Assembly (NCBI GenBank): GCA_008921705.1
Contig: VFFE01007034.1
Coordinates: 874 to 64,873, forward strand
Source of the DNA: Burhinus oedicnemus
Lineage: Eukaryota > Chordata > Aves > Charadriiformes > Burhinidae
DNA length: 64,000 nt
Direction of reading: 5' to 3'
Below are positions 50,001 to 59,200 of this stretch, piece after piece (position 1 is the first letter of the stretch; every line of letters starts with the position of its first letter). The notes beneath the pieces are model-generated. The model did no database searches and was not told where the DNA came from. It was given only the letters and a program-made list of their open reading frames with translations. The position numbers were made by a program, and so were the translations under genes.

Positions 50001-51770
50001 TGCCACTTCTCCATGGAGTGGAGCATCTCGTTTATCAAAACTCTGGACAGGCTTTCCATACCCATCAGTATGCTCATCCTTCCTGCCCAGTCTCGTCCTG
50101 TCATCCCAGTCAGCTTCCCCCACATCCTGTCCATTGATGGAAAAGCGTCCAGAGTCTTCTAGGTCTTCTGCCTGGTCAGAGATACGGCATGTCTGTGGAG
50201 GTGCCACTGGTGTTTCACCCACTGGGTTCAGGTTATTTGAGGACAGAGGGCTGACAGCAGGTGACTGACATCCAGAACCTGCTTCTGTAACATGAGCTTT
50301 CAGCAGTACATCTTCACCAGGATGCTGACCCACAGAGACAGGTTCCCCAGGAGGAAATGCTGAACCTCTTTGCTCAGCCAAAAAAACATTCTCCAAACCA
50401 CACAAATCCATATTATGCCTGGGAACAGAAGATATCTCTGACCTGAAAGCTGATGACAGCGCCTCCAGTTTGAGCTCTTCCTCCAGTTTGAGCTCTTCCC
50501 TCTGCAGTTGTTGTTCCTGCTCATTTTGTTCCTTGTTTTTCTGATCTTTGGGCTCCAAAGATTTTCCTTCTTCCGGCAGATTCTGCTCTTTGCACCCTTT
50601 CTTCTTTTCTTCCTGCTGAAGTTCAGACACTGCCTCCTCCTGTGCTTGTTCCTTATGCCATAAAGTATTCACTCCCTCAATTTTTTTAGCGGTATCCTTT
50701 ACTTGGAAGGCACACTCTGCTGGAGAGGCAGGTCTGTCCCCTGTTTTTCTGTGATCATCTTCAAGATGAAGGCATTTGGAAGTGGATGAGTTTTCTTTAG
50801 GAACCATTACTGTTCCCTGGTCTTTGACCACACTGCTATTCCTTGTTTCACCAGCTGAGATGTTTCCTTCTGCTTGTAGTGAACTTATTTGGCTGTCATC
50901 CATTAAAGTGGAAGGCAGCTGATGGGAAGAGAAAGACTCTGTATTCTCTTCCAAACCTTGGAGTGCTCTTATGCTTTTCTTAGCATCTTCAGAAGTGCAA
51001 GGTTTAGCCACGTCTTCTTCTGCTTCCTCTGAGGTAGGCTGCTCATCAGTTGCTGGTGCCACTTTGTTCCTGCTTTGTTTCTGCTCTGCACCAGCATCAA
51101 CCTCCTGCAAAGAATCTGTGGAGATCTTATCCAGAAACGGTTCAGCCTTATAATGCCCCTCTGAAACAGTTTTACACACCAAGAAGCACTTAGGTGTCTC
51201 TCTCTGAGAGGAAATGGCATCCACCAAAGGAGACTTTGGATGCTGGGCCTGAAGGTCTGAGCCATGAAAAGCCTGTTCTGTGTGGCACTGAGGAAACTCA
51301 GCACTGATGTCCACAGCCTGTGGGATGGTGGTGCCAGGGGCTGGTGCATCCTGGACTGTGCTGGGAGAGGAAGAGTGCTGGCTGCTTTCCAGGTCAACCA
51401 GCTCTACTTGCTTAAGTTTCAGTGAACAATCCAGTCCACCCTCCTCTAAAAGCACTTCTCCTTCCAATTCTGAGAGTCCCTTTTGAGGCTCTACATCACC
51501 TTGCTCTTGTTCCAGTCCTGCTGGCACTTTTTGCATAGGGTTAGAGGGTCTGCCCAGCATCTCTGCTGCTTCCCCTGGAGCAGAAAGGCAGTCCTTGGGA
51601 GTACTGAGCTCTGCTCCCTTTGCAGAGTCAGATGGGCTGGTGCTCATTTCGGCTGATGTGTGAGGGGCATGATGCTCTCTTTCAATTGCTGCAGAGTCCC
51701 AGGCTTCCCCAGTGGCGCTGCTGGCTTCCAGGGGGGCGGTACCTCCCTCACTGGTTTCTTCAGACTCCAT
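35935..51770 (-). CDS. ARHGEF5: ARHGEF5 (TIM), Rho guanine nucleotide exchange factor 5 (complete, 14 coding exons)
   Basis: Cytoplasmic Dbl-family exchange factor that loads GTP onto Rho GTPases and, in mammals, works downstream of Src-type kinases. Exons: 51770-48179, 46321-46240, 45871-45807, 45486-45224, 44301-44141, 43225-43073, 41712-41583, 40691-40617, 38710-38621, 38286-38132, 37453-37292, 36877-36807, 36475-36371, 36089-35935. All junctions agree in phase; total 1752 aa (human about 1597 as I recall). Layout: disordered acidic N terminus 1-1197; inhibitory helix with [10 protein letters not shown] near 1249-1258; DH about 1335-1530 including [20 protein letters not shown] about 1545-1665; SH3 about 1668-1725 with [20 protein letters not shown] and [12 protein letters not shown]; basic tail. 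The mammalian TIM family matches almost residue by residue from the helix onward. The ATG at 51770 is 12 nt inside its exon, after the acceptor ctttaacag. Confidence 0.96.
36371..36475 (-). CDS. ARHGEF5: ARHGEF5 coding exon 13 (SH3 first part)
   Basis: Encodes [20 protein letters not shown] and [16 protein letters not shown]3 strand a, the RT loop and its acidic residues. Donor GATG|gtgagc, phase 1. Confidence 0.95.
36807..36877 (-). CDS. ARHGEF5: ARHGEF5 coding exon 12 (PH C-terminal helix)
   Basis: 71 nt encoding [20 protein letters not shown] and ECP. The Trp in the helix is the invariant PH tryptophan. Acceptor gttttccag|CAGTGAG keeps the Ser-Glu-Lys seen in mammals. Confidence 0.93.
37292..37453 (-). 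CDS. ARHGEF5: ARHGEF5 coding exon 11 (PH domain, second half)
   Basis: Encodes [20 protein letters not shown] through VEFLFRTET. Acceptor ttatctgtag, donor ACACA|gtaaga, phase 2. Confidence 0.95.
38132..38286 (-). CDS. ARHGEF5: ARHGEF5 coding exon 10 (PH domain, first half)
   Basis: Encodes [20 protein letters not shown] through [15 protein letters not shown], the first PH strands. Acceptor tatcttgcag, donor AAGGA|gtgagt, phase 2. Confidence 0.96.
38621..38710 (-). CDS. ARHGEF5: ARHGEF5 coding exon 9 (DH C-terminal helix)
   Basis: 90 nt encoding [20 protein letters not shown] and [10 protein letters not shown]; phase 0 at both ends. This is the DH-PH linker helix. Confidence 0.96.
38955..38966. 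repeat. G homopolymer
   Basis: A run of 12 G in ARHGEF5 intron 8. Short C or G runs also occur at 3-18 and about 37715-37727. Confidence 0.95.
39925..40600 (-). mobile_element. CR1 LINE fragment in ARHGEF5 intron 8 (transcript sense)
   Basis: It starts 'gagaatcacagaat' (3' end) and runs through gagcttgttccagtgcttga, ccctcagtctcctct and 'cccccagatccctttctgcagggctgc'. It has the same strand as ARHGEF5. Its 5' end stops about 16 bp from the exon 8 splice donor. Confidence 0.9.
40617..40691 (-). CDS. ARHGEF5: ARHGEF5 coding exon 8 (DH domain)
   Basis: 75 nt encoding [20 protein letters not shown] and DALEK; phase 0 on both sides. The donor (AAAG|gtaggg) lies about 16 bases from a CR1 insertion. 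Confidence 0.95.
40966..40995 (-). CDS. Candidate 30-nt ARHGEF5 microexon (speculative)
   Basis: Between exons 7 and 8 a 30-nt segment, [10 protein letters not shown], is flanked by a good acceptor (cttttttgaacag) and a donor (TCT|gtacgt). It is phase 0 in and out, so it would insert 10 residues in frame. It falls inside the conserved DH helix, so it would probably damage exchange activity if included. It may be a rare alternative exon or chance. Confidence 0.25.
41583..41712 (-). CDS. ARHGEF5: ARHGEF5 coding exon 7 (DH conserved region 3)
   Basis: Encodes [16 protein letters not shown] and [18 protein letters not shown], the long DH helix that contacts the GTPase. It ends in phase 0 directly before [10 protein letters not shown] of exon 8. 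Confidence 0.96.
42682..42705 (-). mobile_element. Possible small CR1 3' remnant
   Basis: The plus strand 'aatcacagaatgattgaggt' resembles the complement of the CR1 3' terminus. It is too short to be certain. Confidence 0.3.
43073..43225 (-). CDS. ARHGEF5: ARHGEF5 coding exon 6 (DH domain)
   Basis: Encodes [20 protein letters not shown] through [20 protein letters not shown], the central DH helices. Acceptor gtgctgcag, donor TTACT|gtaagt. Confidence 0.96.
43697..43745. repeat. Polypyrimidine tract
   Basis: T-runs and C-runs over about 48 bp ending in 'cccag' on the plus strand, in an ARHGEF5 intron. The gene's sense strand is A/G-rich with three G5 runs. Confidence 0.95.
44141..44301 (-). 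CDS. ARHGEF5: ARHGEF5 coding exon 5 (DH domain start)
   Basis: [20 protein letters not shown] is conserved region 1 of the DH domain; the exon continues with [19 protein letters not shown]. Donor GCCAG|gtgaga, phase 2. Confidence 0.96.
44475..44496. repeat. Near-perfect inverted repeat
   Basis: 'gtctgtcttt' and 'aaagacagac', 10-bp arms separated by 2 bases, in an ARHGEF5 intron. Probably incidental. Confidence 0.9.
45224..45486 (-). CDS. ARHGEF5: ARHGEF5 coding exon 4 (autoinhibitory helix)
   Basis: It begins [20 protein letters not shown]. This is the helical segment known in TIM to mask the DH active site, relieved by tyrosine phosphorylation; both tyrosines are present, at about residues 1251 and 1254. 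It continues through [18 protein letters not shown] to DEQKLQE at a phase 0 donor. Confidence 0.95.
45807..45871 (-). CDS. ARHGEF5: ARHGEF5 coding exon 3
   Basis: 65 nt encoding [20 protein letters not shown], a basic segment just before the inhibitory helix. Acceptor ccttgacag, donor CTCCT|gtaagt. Confidence 0.88.
46240..46321 (-). CDS. ARHGEF5: ARHGEF5 coding exon 2
   Basis: 82 nt encoding [20 protein letters not shown] and onward. Acceptor cttacatgcag, donor CTGCG|gtaagt. The phase fits both neighbours (1 in, 2 out). This is linker before the inhibitory helix. Confidence 0.82.
46990..47030. repeat. Compound microsatellite (TG)n(TA)n
   Basis: A 'tgtgtgtgtgtgtg' run followed by about 11 'ta' units, in ARHGEF5 intron 1. 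Likely length-polymorphic. Confidence 0.95.
48179..51770 (-). CDS. ARHGEF5: ARHGEF5 coding exon 1 (giant N-terminal exon)
   Basis: A 3592-nt single exon encoding residues 1-1197, starting [10 protein letters not shown]. It is rich in Ser, Glu, Pro, Gln and Thr with no recognisable fold. A charged low-complexity block lies at about 385-445, with a tandem KLEEEL duplication near 425-437, and a proline motif, [12 protein letters not shown], near 1120. The donor is CAGG|gtgagt, phase 1. In mammals this region is also one large exon and diverges fast. Confidence 0.93.
50462..50497. repeat. 18-bp tandem duplication inside ARHGEF5 exon 1
   Basis: Two perfect copies of 'cctccagtttgagctctt', encoding a doubled six-residue unit ending in KLEEEL. 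The frame is kept. Confidence 0.95.
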
Positions 51771-51782
51771 CAGTGATACATC
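51770..51782 (-). promoter_or_regulatory. Minimal upstream ORF overlapping the ARHGEF5 start codon
   Basis: Immediately after the predicted acceptor (ctttaacag) the exon begins with G and then ATG TAT CAC TGA. The TGA overlaps the main ATG as TGATG. A three-codon uORF touching the start codon could reduce or tune initiation by termination-reinitiation. The sequence is certain; use of the exon start is inferred. Confidence 0.5.
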
Positions 51783-52388
51783 CTGTTAAAGAAAAATGCA
51801 TTTTCTGTTACTACTACAGAATGATACAGTAGATCTAATTGGCTTAAGAGACTTTTAAAAGCAGGTACTAATGCAGCTGAGAAAAAAACCCAAAAATACA
51901 TACTTAGTGGGTTGGGAAACAAATACCAAGACTGAGCACAGGCAAACACTCGATGTAAGCTTGCACTACAAGAGTAATGCCAAAATAAAACTACTAGTGT
52001 CTTTTTAGTTTTACATGCAAATCCAGAAAGTGACTTTGGTCAAAGAGCAGAGATGCTGATCTCTTGGCAACAGCTGCAATACAGCTTATGAAAAATGTTG
52101 GCCATGGCTTGCTATCTCAAACCCCAGAGGGGATATCAGAAGGCATTCAGAGAACAAGAAAATAATCAAAATCTCCATTAATTTTTGCAGGGCATGGTGG
52201 ACGAATATTCATGACCTCTTCTAGTGGCTATCTGAGTCTTAAAGATCTCTTTGATTTCAACAGGGAAAGGCCTGTACTTCGGAGCTGATGGCTCTCTTTA
52301 CAGATCTCTGTGTATGTATGCACAACACAGGGCCTTACTGTAAATGATCACAGGAATTGATTAACAAGAAGTAGGAATGCAAGAATTT

Positions 52389-52436
52389 GATTAACAGATA
52401 TATAACAGATAACAGATATATATTAACAGATATAGG
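52389..52436. repeat. Degenerate 'aacagatata' repeat
   Basis: About four imperfect copies of 'aacagatata' in tandem. Confidence 0.8.
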
Positions 52437-55400
52437 ATATAATATAAAACATGAGATATTTGAAGGCTGTAAACCACATGGGTTGAGACGAGCACCTCTG
52501 GTGTGTGTGGCCATATCTACAGACTAAAGAGAAACTAGATGATCATTTAGACTACGCTTTAGTTTTAAAAAAAAAAAAAAATTCATCTCAGGATTGTTGG
52601 ACAGTTTCCCAAAGGATATAGTGGAATTTCCCATCCTTTACTGCAGTTGAAGTTCAGACATGACAAAGCACTAGGGAATGTACATTTGGGAAATGTCTGT
52701 GAAAAGGATGGTAGAATCTGATTCACTGCTTTTATCTTTCTGGCTTCTACCTATCCTGTGACCTACAATCCCGACCTTAAAAGACATGAGAAAGACGCAA
52801 ACCTTAGTTGCTCCCCTCTCTATTCTTCTGCTTTTGGGATGCTTTCTCTAGTGCTGCAGCCTGTCTTCTCTATTCTTTATCCCCTGCTTATCAGAAATGG
52901 CTTATAAATTGCTGCTTCAGGCTGTTTTTCACATACACTGGGTACCCTTGCACTCATACCAGAGCTTGTAATTTAGCCCTGAAGGATGTGCTGCAATGTG
53001 CAGCCACAGTCAGACTTCCCCTTGAACAAAGCTCCAGTGTTCTGCTCCTTCATCCTATCTTACAGCTGTCGAAGTTTCCAGACACGAATGCATAGTCCTG
53101 CATCTTTTGGTCAGAGAAACCTTTCCACATTTCTTCAGGTAAAAGCCCCGCAAGCTGTCTAGTGGCATGAAAGCCCCAAGGCTTTTGAACTCTGGAGAGT
53201 TCACAGAGCTTGTGCAAAAAGAAGTTATTTTTCTTGCTCTAAACAGACAACCAAATCTATACGCTTTTTCTTTCTCTGGCATTCCTAATTTCCCTACAAT
53301 TTTAAGAATACCATTTTTTCCAGAGTGTCAAGTGCTGTTGGGGGGGGTGTGCATGTGTGACAATTTCAACTTGGGAGGCTCACAAACAGAGAAAGGAAAG
53401 GCTCTCCATGGAAGGAGAAATCTTTGAGATCAATGGCAATTTCCTTGTGCTGGAGTGGCTCTATAATCACAAGTAATTTTTTCTGAGCCCACACAGACAG
53501 TAAAAGTAATAAGGGCATGACTACACCTGGACTAATTGTCTCAGTTAACTCCATGGCCAGGGCATGCCTGACCTGAAAGCTGGTTTAGCGTATATTTTCC
53601 TTTACATCAAGTGAAACAGAACACCTGCTCTGAAAGCAATGAGCCCATGCTCTGGAGTTAGAACTGAAGTGTGATACACACCTTAATCATGGGGATTTTC
53701 ATCATCTTACAGCTTTAAAAAAAAAATGGGGAAAAAAATTGAGTTAACTCATCAGTTAACTTTGTTGCCCGATTTTTTTTTTTTTCTCCTCATGGAATCT
53801 TTAAGGTTTTTTTATATTGAAAAGATAATCTTTCTTACAGAACCAGGATTATTCAGCAATTTGAAATTTTTCCCGCAAGTAGTTGTAAATAGTTATAATT
53901 TCAACAAACAGTGTGTTTCAAAGAGATATGTCAATTCAGGAAGTTTCCACAGGGCCTCTGCCACATCTTACTGCTGTCAGTTAATAGCCAATTACTTTGG
54001 TGCTGCTAAACCATCTTTTGAAACAGTTGCACATGGGAAGGTACAGGACTGTCAGGAAGAAGTTGCAGCACAGAAACAAGAGAGCTTGGCAGAGCACAGC
54101 AAGTAGCAGAGTCATGAACTCGTAAGCAGCCACCTTGTCCAAGACAGGATCAACTTTACCTGTGTTGTCCCCGATAGGTATGTCTACCCCTCCTTTAAGA
54201 AAGGTTCCGTGATCACATCAGATCACTCTTGTGCTGCACTGCTCTTAGCTCTTCTTGCTACCTAACTGGAGTCTCCCCTGCTACATGACTAGAAAAGTAC
54301 TCCTTATCACACCTAATACAGACAGTTTTCAAAACCAGGCTCCCTCGGAGCAGAGAGACTGTTTAGGGAGATGGGTGGTCTTGGACACAAGCTGATGGCA
54401 AAGGAAGGTTTACTACTAATAAAGGTCTCAATAGCAAGATCCTCAAACTCAAGCCCACACTCTGTGAGGGGAAGAAGACCTCTTGCTCACTGTGCTGTTA
54501 CAGATGTACGCAACACTGAATTTCCTCTCATTAAGCTCAAAGATGCAGTTTCCATTTCCCTGGCTCTGTTGCAGGGGATTTGGACAGGTGAAAGGACAAG
54601 TTTAAAGCTGCATTTGGAGCAGTTCCATGAGGATACCGTGAGACAGGGTAGAGGGAGGTGCACAGCAGATCAACACTGGAAGCTGCCAAGTGAGATTTGT
54701 CTCATCATATTACTGCCAGGTGTTTTGCACACCTCAGGGAGAGCAAGAGAGAAGCTTTGAGAAGTAACGCAGAAGGGACAAACTTTCTGCAGAGACAGTG
54801 GGGGAGGACTTACACATCTAGTTAGGGAAACAGTTAAGCTCCTGCCTGAAGGCTGGTTCACTGTAGTGAAAGACACAGATGTCTCTGCAATAAGGATTTA
54901 ATGGAGATGGGAGAGAAAATAATAAAACAAGACTGACTACACCTGTGGCCTTCACATACAGAGGAGCTACATACAAAAGCCCAGTAGTTACTGGAAGAGA
55001 TTGCCTGTGGAGCACTGCTGTGTTATGCTCCCACTACAGGTCAGCTTGGCCCTCCACGAAAAGAGGGCCTGGGAGACCCCCAGGAGGTGGGCGATCCAAA
55101 GCAAACTTTCAATTAGCATTTGCAGTTGGGACAATAACATGACAGAGAAGCATACAGGAGCCTATCTGGCAAATGCCAACTTCTAGCAGGCTACACAAAC
55201 TCTCCCAGAAACCTCACCATTACTTCTGTTGGGACTTACTGGTCTGCCACGTCTCTCTGACCAGATGTGGAGCGTGCCATCTCTCCATCTGCTCTAACAG
55301 TACTTTTCAACTGAGGTGGTCTGATGGCCCCTGTTTAGATAAAGCTAGCCATACTTTTCTCCCAAGACGGCCTGGAAATCCAGGACTTCAGCTCACATAC

Positions 55401-55929
55401 ACACAGCAGCGCGAAACAGCTACTGCCTAACTCATATGTAGTTCTGGGTGCAAAAACTCACTGCAAGCTGGAACCGTGAGAGGGTGCAGCTGGCCGCATG
55501 CCAGCATGAAGACAAAGGGGCAATGCTTGATCTTACTGCAGTAGGAAGGACAAAATTTGAGAGAGGAAGGGTGACGAAGGTGGCCAGCCAAGCAGAATGG
55601 GCGACCAGTGAAAGCACTAGTGGACAAAGCAATTCCTCCAGTGATGCATGCATCCATCCACAGCTTTCCCAGATTACAAAAGGCAATATGAATGTCATAC
55701 TTCCTTCCAGCGTGGGTTAATTCACCTGGATGGAGATGACAAACGCTTCTTATTTTAAATAGAAAGTACCTCGCCTTCCCCTCCCCCCTCCTTCAACAAA
55801 CAAGAAAGGAGAAATAACAAGTGCTATCAAGCACAGACAAGCCCTTCAGCTAGCCCAGAAACAAGGCAACACAGAATTAAGTGGATCTCTGAGATCCTCC
55901 TCCTCCAAAACCAGGGAGAAACCTAGCTT

Positions 55930-56210
55930 GTCAGCGTGCCCCTTTCACCCTCCCCACGTGGTGCTGGCCACGGCCCCCACAGCGGGGCTGGCCATGCTCC
56001 CCATCCCACTCCCCCTGCCACGGGTGCCGGGGTGGCCCACACGCCCAGGCTGCTGCAAACACACTCCCGGCAGAGAAAGCCCTGCCCTGCAATGACAAGC
56101 TGGGCCCAGCCGCCCTGCCGGAGCTGCACTGGCAGCTACAAACACTCCACAGCCCACTGGGCTGCTGGTCGGTGCACATGGGGCTCCTCTCCCTGGCTCT
56201 CCTCCTTTTC
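55930..56210. promoter_or_regulatory. GC-rich patch, weak promoter candidate
   Basis: About 280 bp of about 65% GC with roughly a dozen CpGs, below a classical CpG island. It is the only GC-rich block upstream of ARHGEF5 in the window, so it is a candidate first exon or promoter. Confidence 0.25.
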
Positions 56211-59200
56211 TCCGACAGAGCAGCAGAGCTTCTGGCCCTGAGAGGAGAAAGCCATTCTCAACAACCTTTGAGCAGTGTGGACAAGGACACTGATTTTCTT
56301 ATTAAAACCAAGGCTTTCCCAAGCAATCCATCACTCGGGCATATCCTTGGTGTAGAAATGCCAAAGCCAGCTTTAAGTGCTGCACCTCAGGCAGGAACGA
56401 GCTCCGTGTAGGCTGTAACATGCACCCGAGGGGCAACAAGGCTGCCCCGAGCCCCCTCCTGCTATTTCAGCTTGGCTTCATCATCTCCATCACACAGTTC
56501 AGATACACTTTAAAAGCAGCTGGGTTAGTGGGGGGCTAGCTCAGAGCCTGCCTTTCTCCATACAAAATCCAGAGTGCACCATGCAGGAGAATTGCTGCCA
56601 GAGTTACCGTCTCTCCTGGGAGGCCACGCTTTCTTTCAGTTTGGCGAGATGCTCAGGAAAGGGGTAGTTGCAACTGCTCTAACACAAAGCCTGCCCTACT
56701 GCAAGTCTCGATTTTTATTCTGATACAGCTACTCATGCCATGCTTAGGCGTGCTTTCTCAGCTGGATGCCCCCTCCATGAGAGAGATGCCCACTGCATGT
56801 ATTCCTCTGCAAAGAAACAGGTATCGATCTTCATGCGCCGCCCTGGGCTGCTCTATCACTGTACAGCCCATTGAGAGCGGTGAAGGAGTGAGGTCAAAAC
56901 CCTTGAGCTCAGGAAGAGATTACACAGGGTACTAGAGATAAGAATGAAGGAGGGAAATAATGTTACATGGAGACAGCTTTGAGGGTATGGAGCACAAATG
57001 GAGCTTGCCGAAGGAAAGAACATATAGAATAAGAAAAGCAATCTAAAAAGGTATGTGCCAAAATAACGCAGAGTCTACCGCTGCGCTAAACATGCTGTTA
57101 GTATTCTGGGAACTAGGAGTCACCTCAAGTGTTTTGGGCAAGGGGAAAAAAAACCCCAAACCCATTGATAGTACCTGATCTCTTGGAAGTTGCATCTGAG
57201 CTGCTACTGAAGCTCAGGAAAAGTGAAGGACACCTCCTGGTCACACTGGTGCACAGTTTGCCTGCATTTTAAGACTCCCAGTAGCACCTTGCTAGCTTTC
57301 ACCCATGGGAGGCACGCTGAAGATACACCAAACCTATTAATTATCTAACGGTCCACTAATTGAGAAAAAAAATAAGAGTATCATTCCTACATTTGTTTCC
57401 ATTTAAGTGGGTTATAATTCTTAATGCTAACATAAAAAAAAAAAAAAGCCAAAGAAATATTTTGGGTAGAACAAAATTTCATCTTGGAAGTTTCTACTGA
57501 GTATGTGCCAAACAGCAAGTATAGACCACGGCTTGGATTGCACATTGCACTTCCCAGAGATGCTATAAAAATCATTCAGTCTTAAGATAAAATGGGGCCA
57601 CCTGTATATCAAAAAAAACTAGCTGACTTTAAGCAGGGCTTAAGTTTCATACTCAAAAGCACTGGATAAACCTTGATATTCTTCAGTCTTTTAGTATGAG
57701 AACAAACAAGAATGGTGTGTAGTTCTCCCTGCTGTAGCTTAGTAGAAATGCTATTGACAGTACTGGGCGGACAGAGGAAGAATTCCCGCAGTAAAAGCAA
57801 TGTACAGAGTCAACCCAAGTTGCTCTGTGTAGGTCTCTCTATAAACTCTGGGGACGGAGAGATGACTAACAGAAACATCTGGGGCACAAAAGGAGCTGAA
57901 GACTTCTGAGATGTAAGCTACGAAGTGCAGTCTTGGCTGCTAATAGCATGATATACACTCCTAGACAGCAGGTTTGCTGTAAACCAGAGGAGTTCTCAGT
58001 TTCTCTTTAAACAGAGTGATTCAGGACCTAAGTGGGAGAGACTCCCCAGTTAGCAGCAGAAATTTCGTAGTCTCTTACTATGCTACGGAAGCATGAGCCA
58101 GAATCCCACGCTGCTGTTTTTGAGTCTCAGATTAAAGAATGCTAATGTTTGCACCAAACCATTTTGACAGATGCAAATGCCATTAAAACATCAAAGGGCT
58201 TGGAAACACACTTGAAAGCTTGGCCTTGCCCAGACTGCACAGTGGAACCATTGCTGAGCTCAGTTGTTGTCACGTTACCGGCACCAGTCCCGAGTACAGT
58301 TAAGCTATGGACAGATAAGGATGAACAATATTCAGCAAACTGAACTGGGACAAACTGTCCTCCCCTGCAGAAAGGCCATCCGAAGTTTGCCAAGAACATC
58401 AGACAGGCTAACACGTAATGTAACATTTTTCACAGCCAGAACAAGTTCCACTTTGAAAACTGTAAGACTTCTTGCCACTACTGATAGCTGTCAGAGCCAT
58501 ACAGAACAGGAGATACAAAGTTGGAACATTTTAGCAATACGGAACAACTGATAAGCTATACAGCAAAATACACACCACCATGAATACACTGATACACTTT
58601 TGTATCAAATAGGTAAAGCATATCCTATGCAATCAATGCAATTCCTAAAATACCAACAAAACTGCACTTGTACATTCAAACCACGCTCACGACTTTTACC
58701 AGCACAACTTCATCAGCCTTAACAGCTATACCTACAGCAGAAACCTGTACCTTGTATCTGGCTTCAATAGTTAGTACCATCAACTGGAGATAAGAATAAA
58801 AAATTGTTGGAATCAAAATACCATGAGATAGCAACAACAACAGAAAAACTAGAAATCTTGCACTCATTTGTCCTCATTTTGTGCTTTTAGAATGCATGTT
58901 TTCAGCCTTAGCTCCCCACAGCATTTTCATTAACTTACGACTCCAGTAATGAGATTTATAAAAAAAAAGTGAAAGAAAAGTTATGAGACTTGCATCATAA
59001 TCAGAAATACTTGGCAATATGGTAACAGTGGTGCAGTTTTGTACTGAAAACTGCAGCTAAAGGGAAAAAAAAAATCCATGCAGAAGGGATGTAGGGATGT
59101 GTGGGGGTAAAAACAGGTTTTGGTACAACCCTCCCCTAACCCAACTTTTCAGGGAACGAACCATTCTTTCTTGGAAATGTAACTGGTGTACTTAGATTGA

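Noticed and set aside
50969..51397. 142-codon minus-strand ORF and several plus-strand ORFs within 48-51.7 kb
   Set aside because: Out-of-frame or antisense shadows of the giant ARHGEF5 exon.
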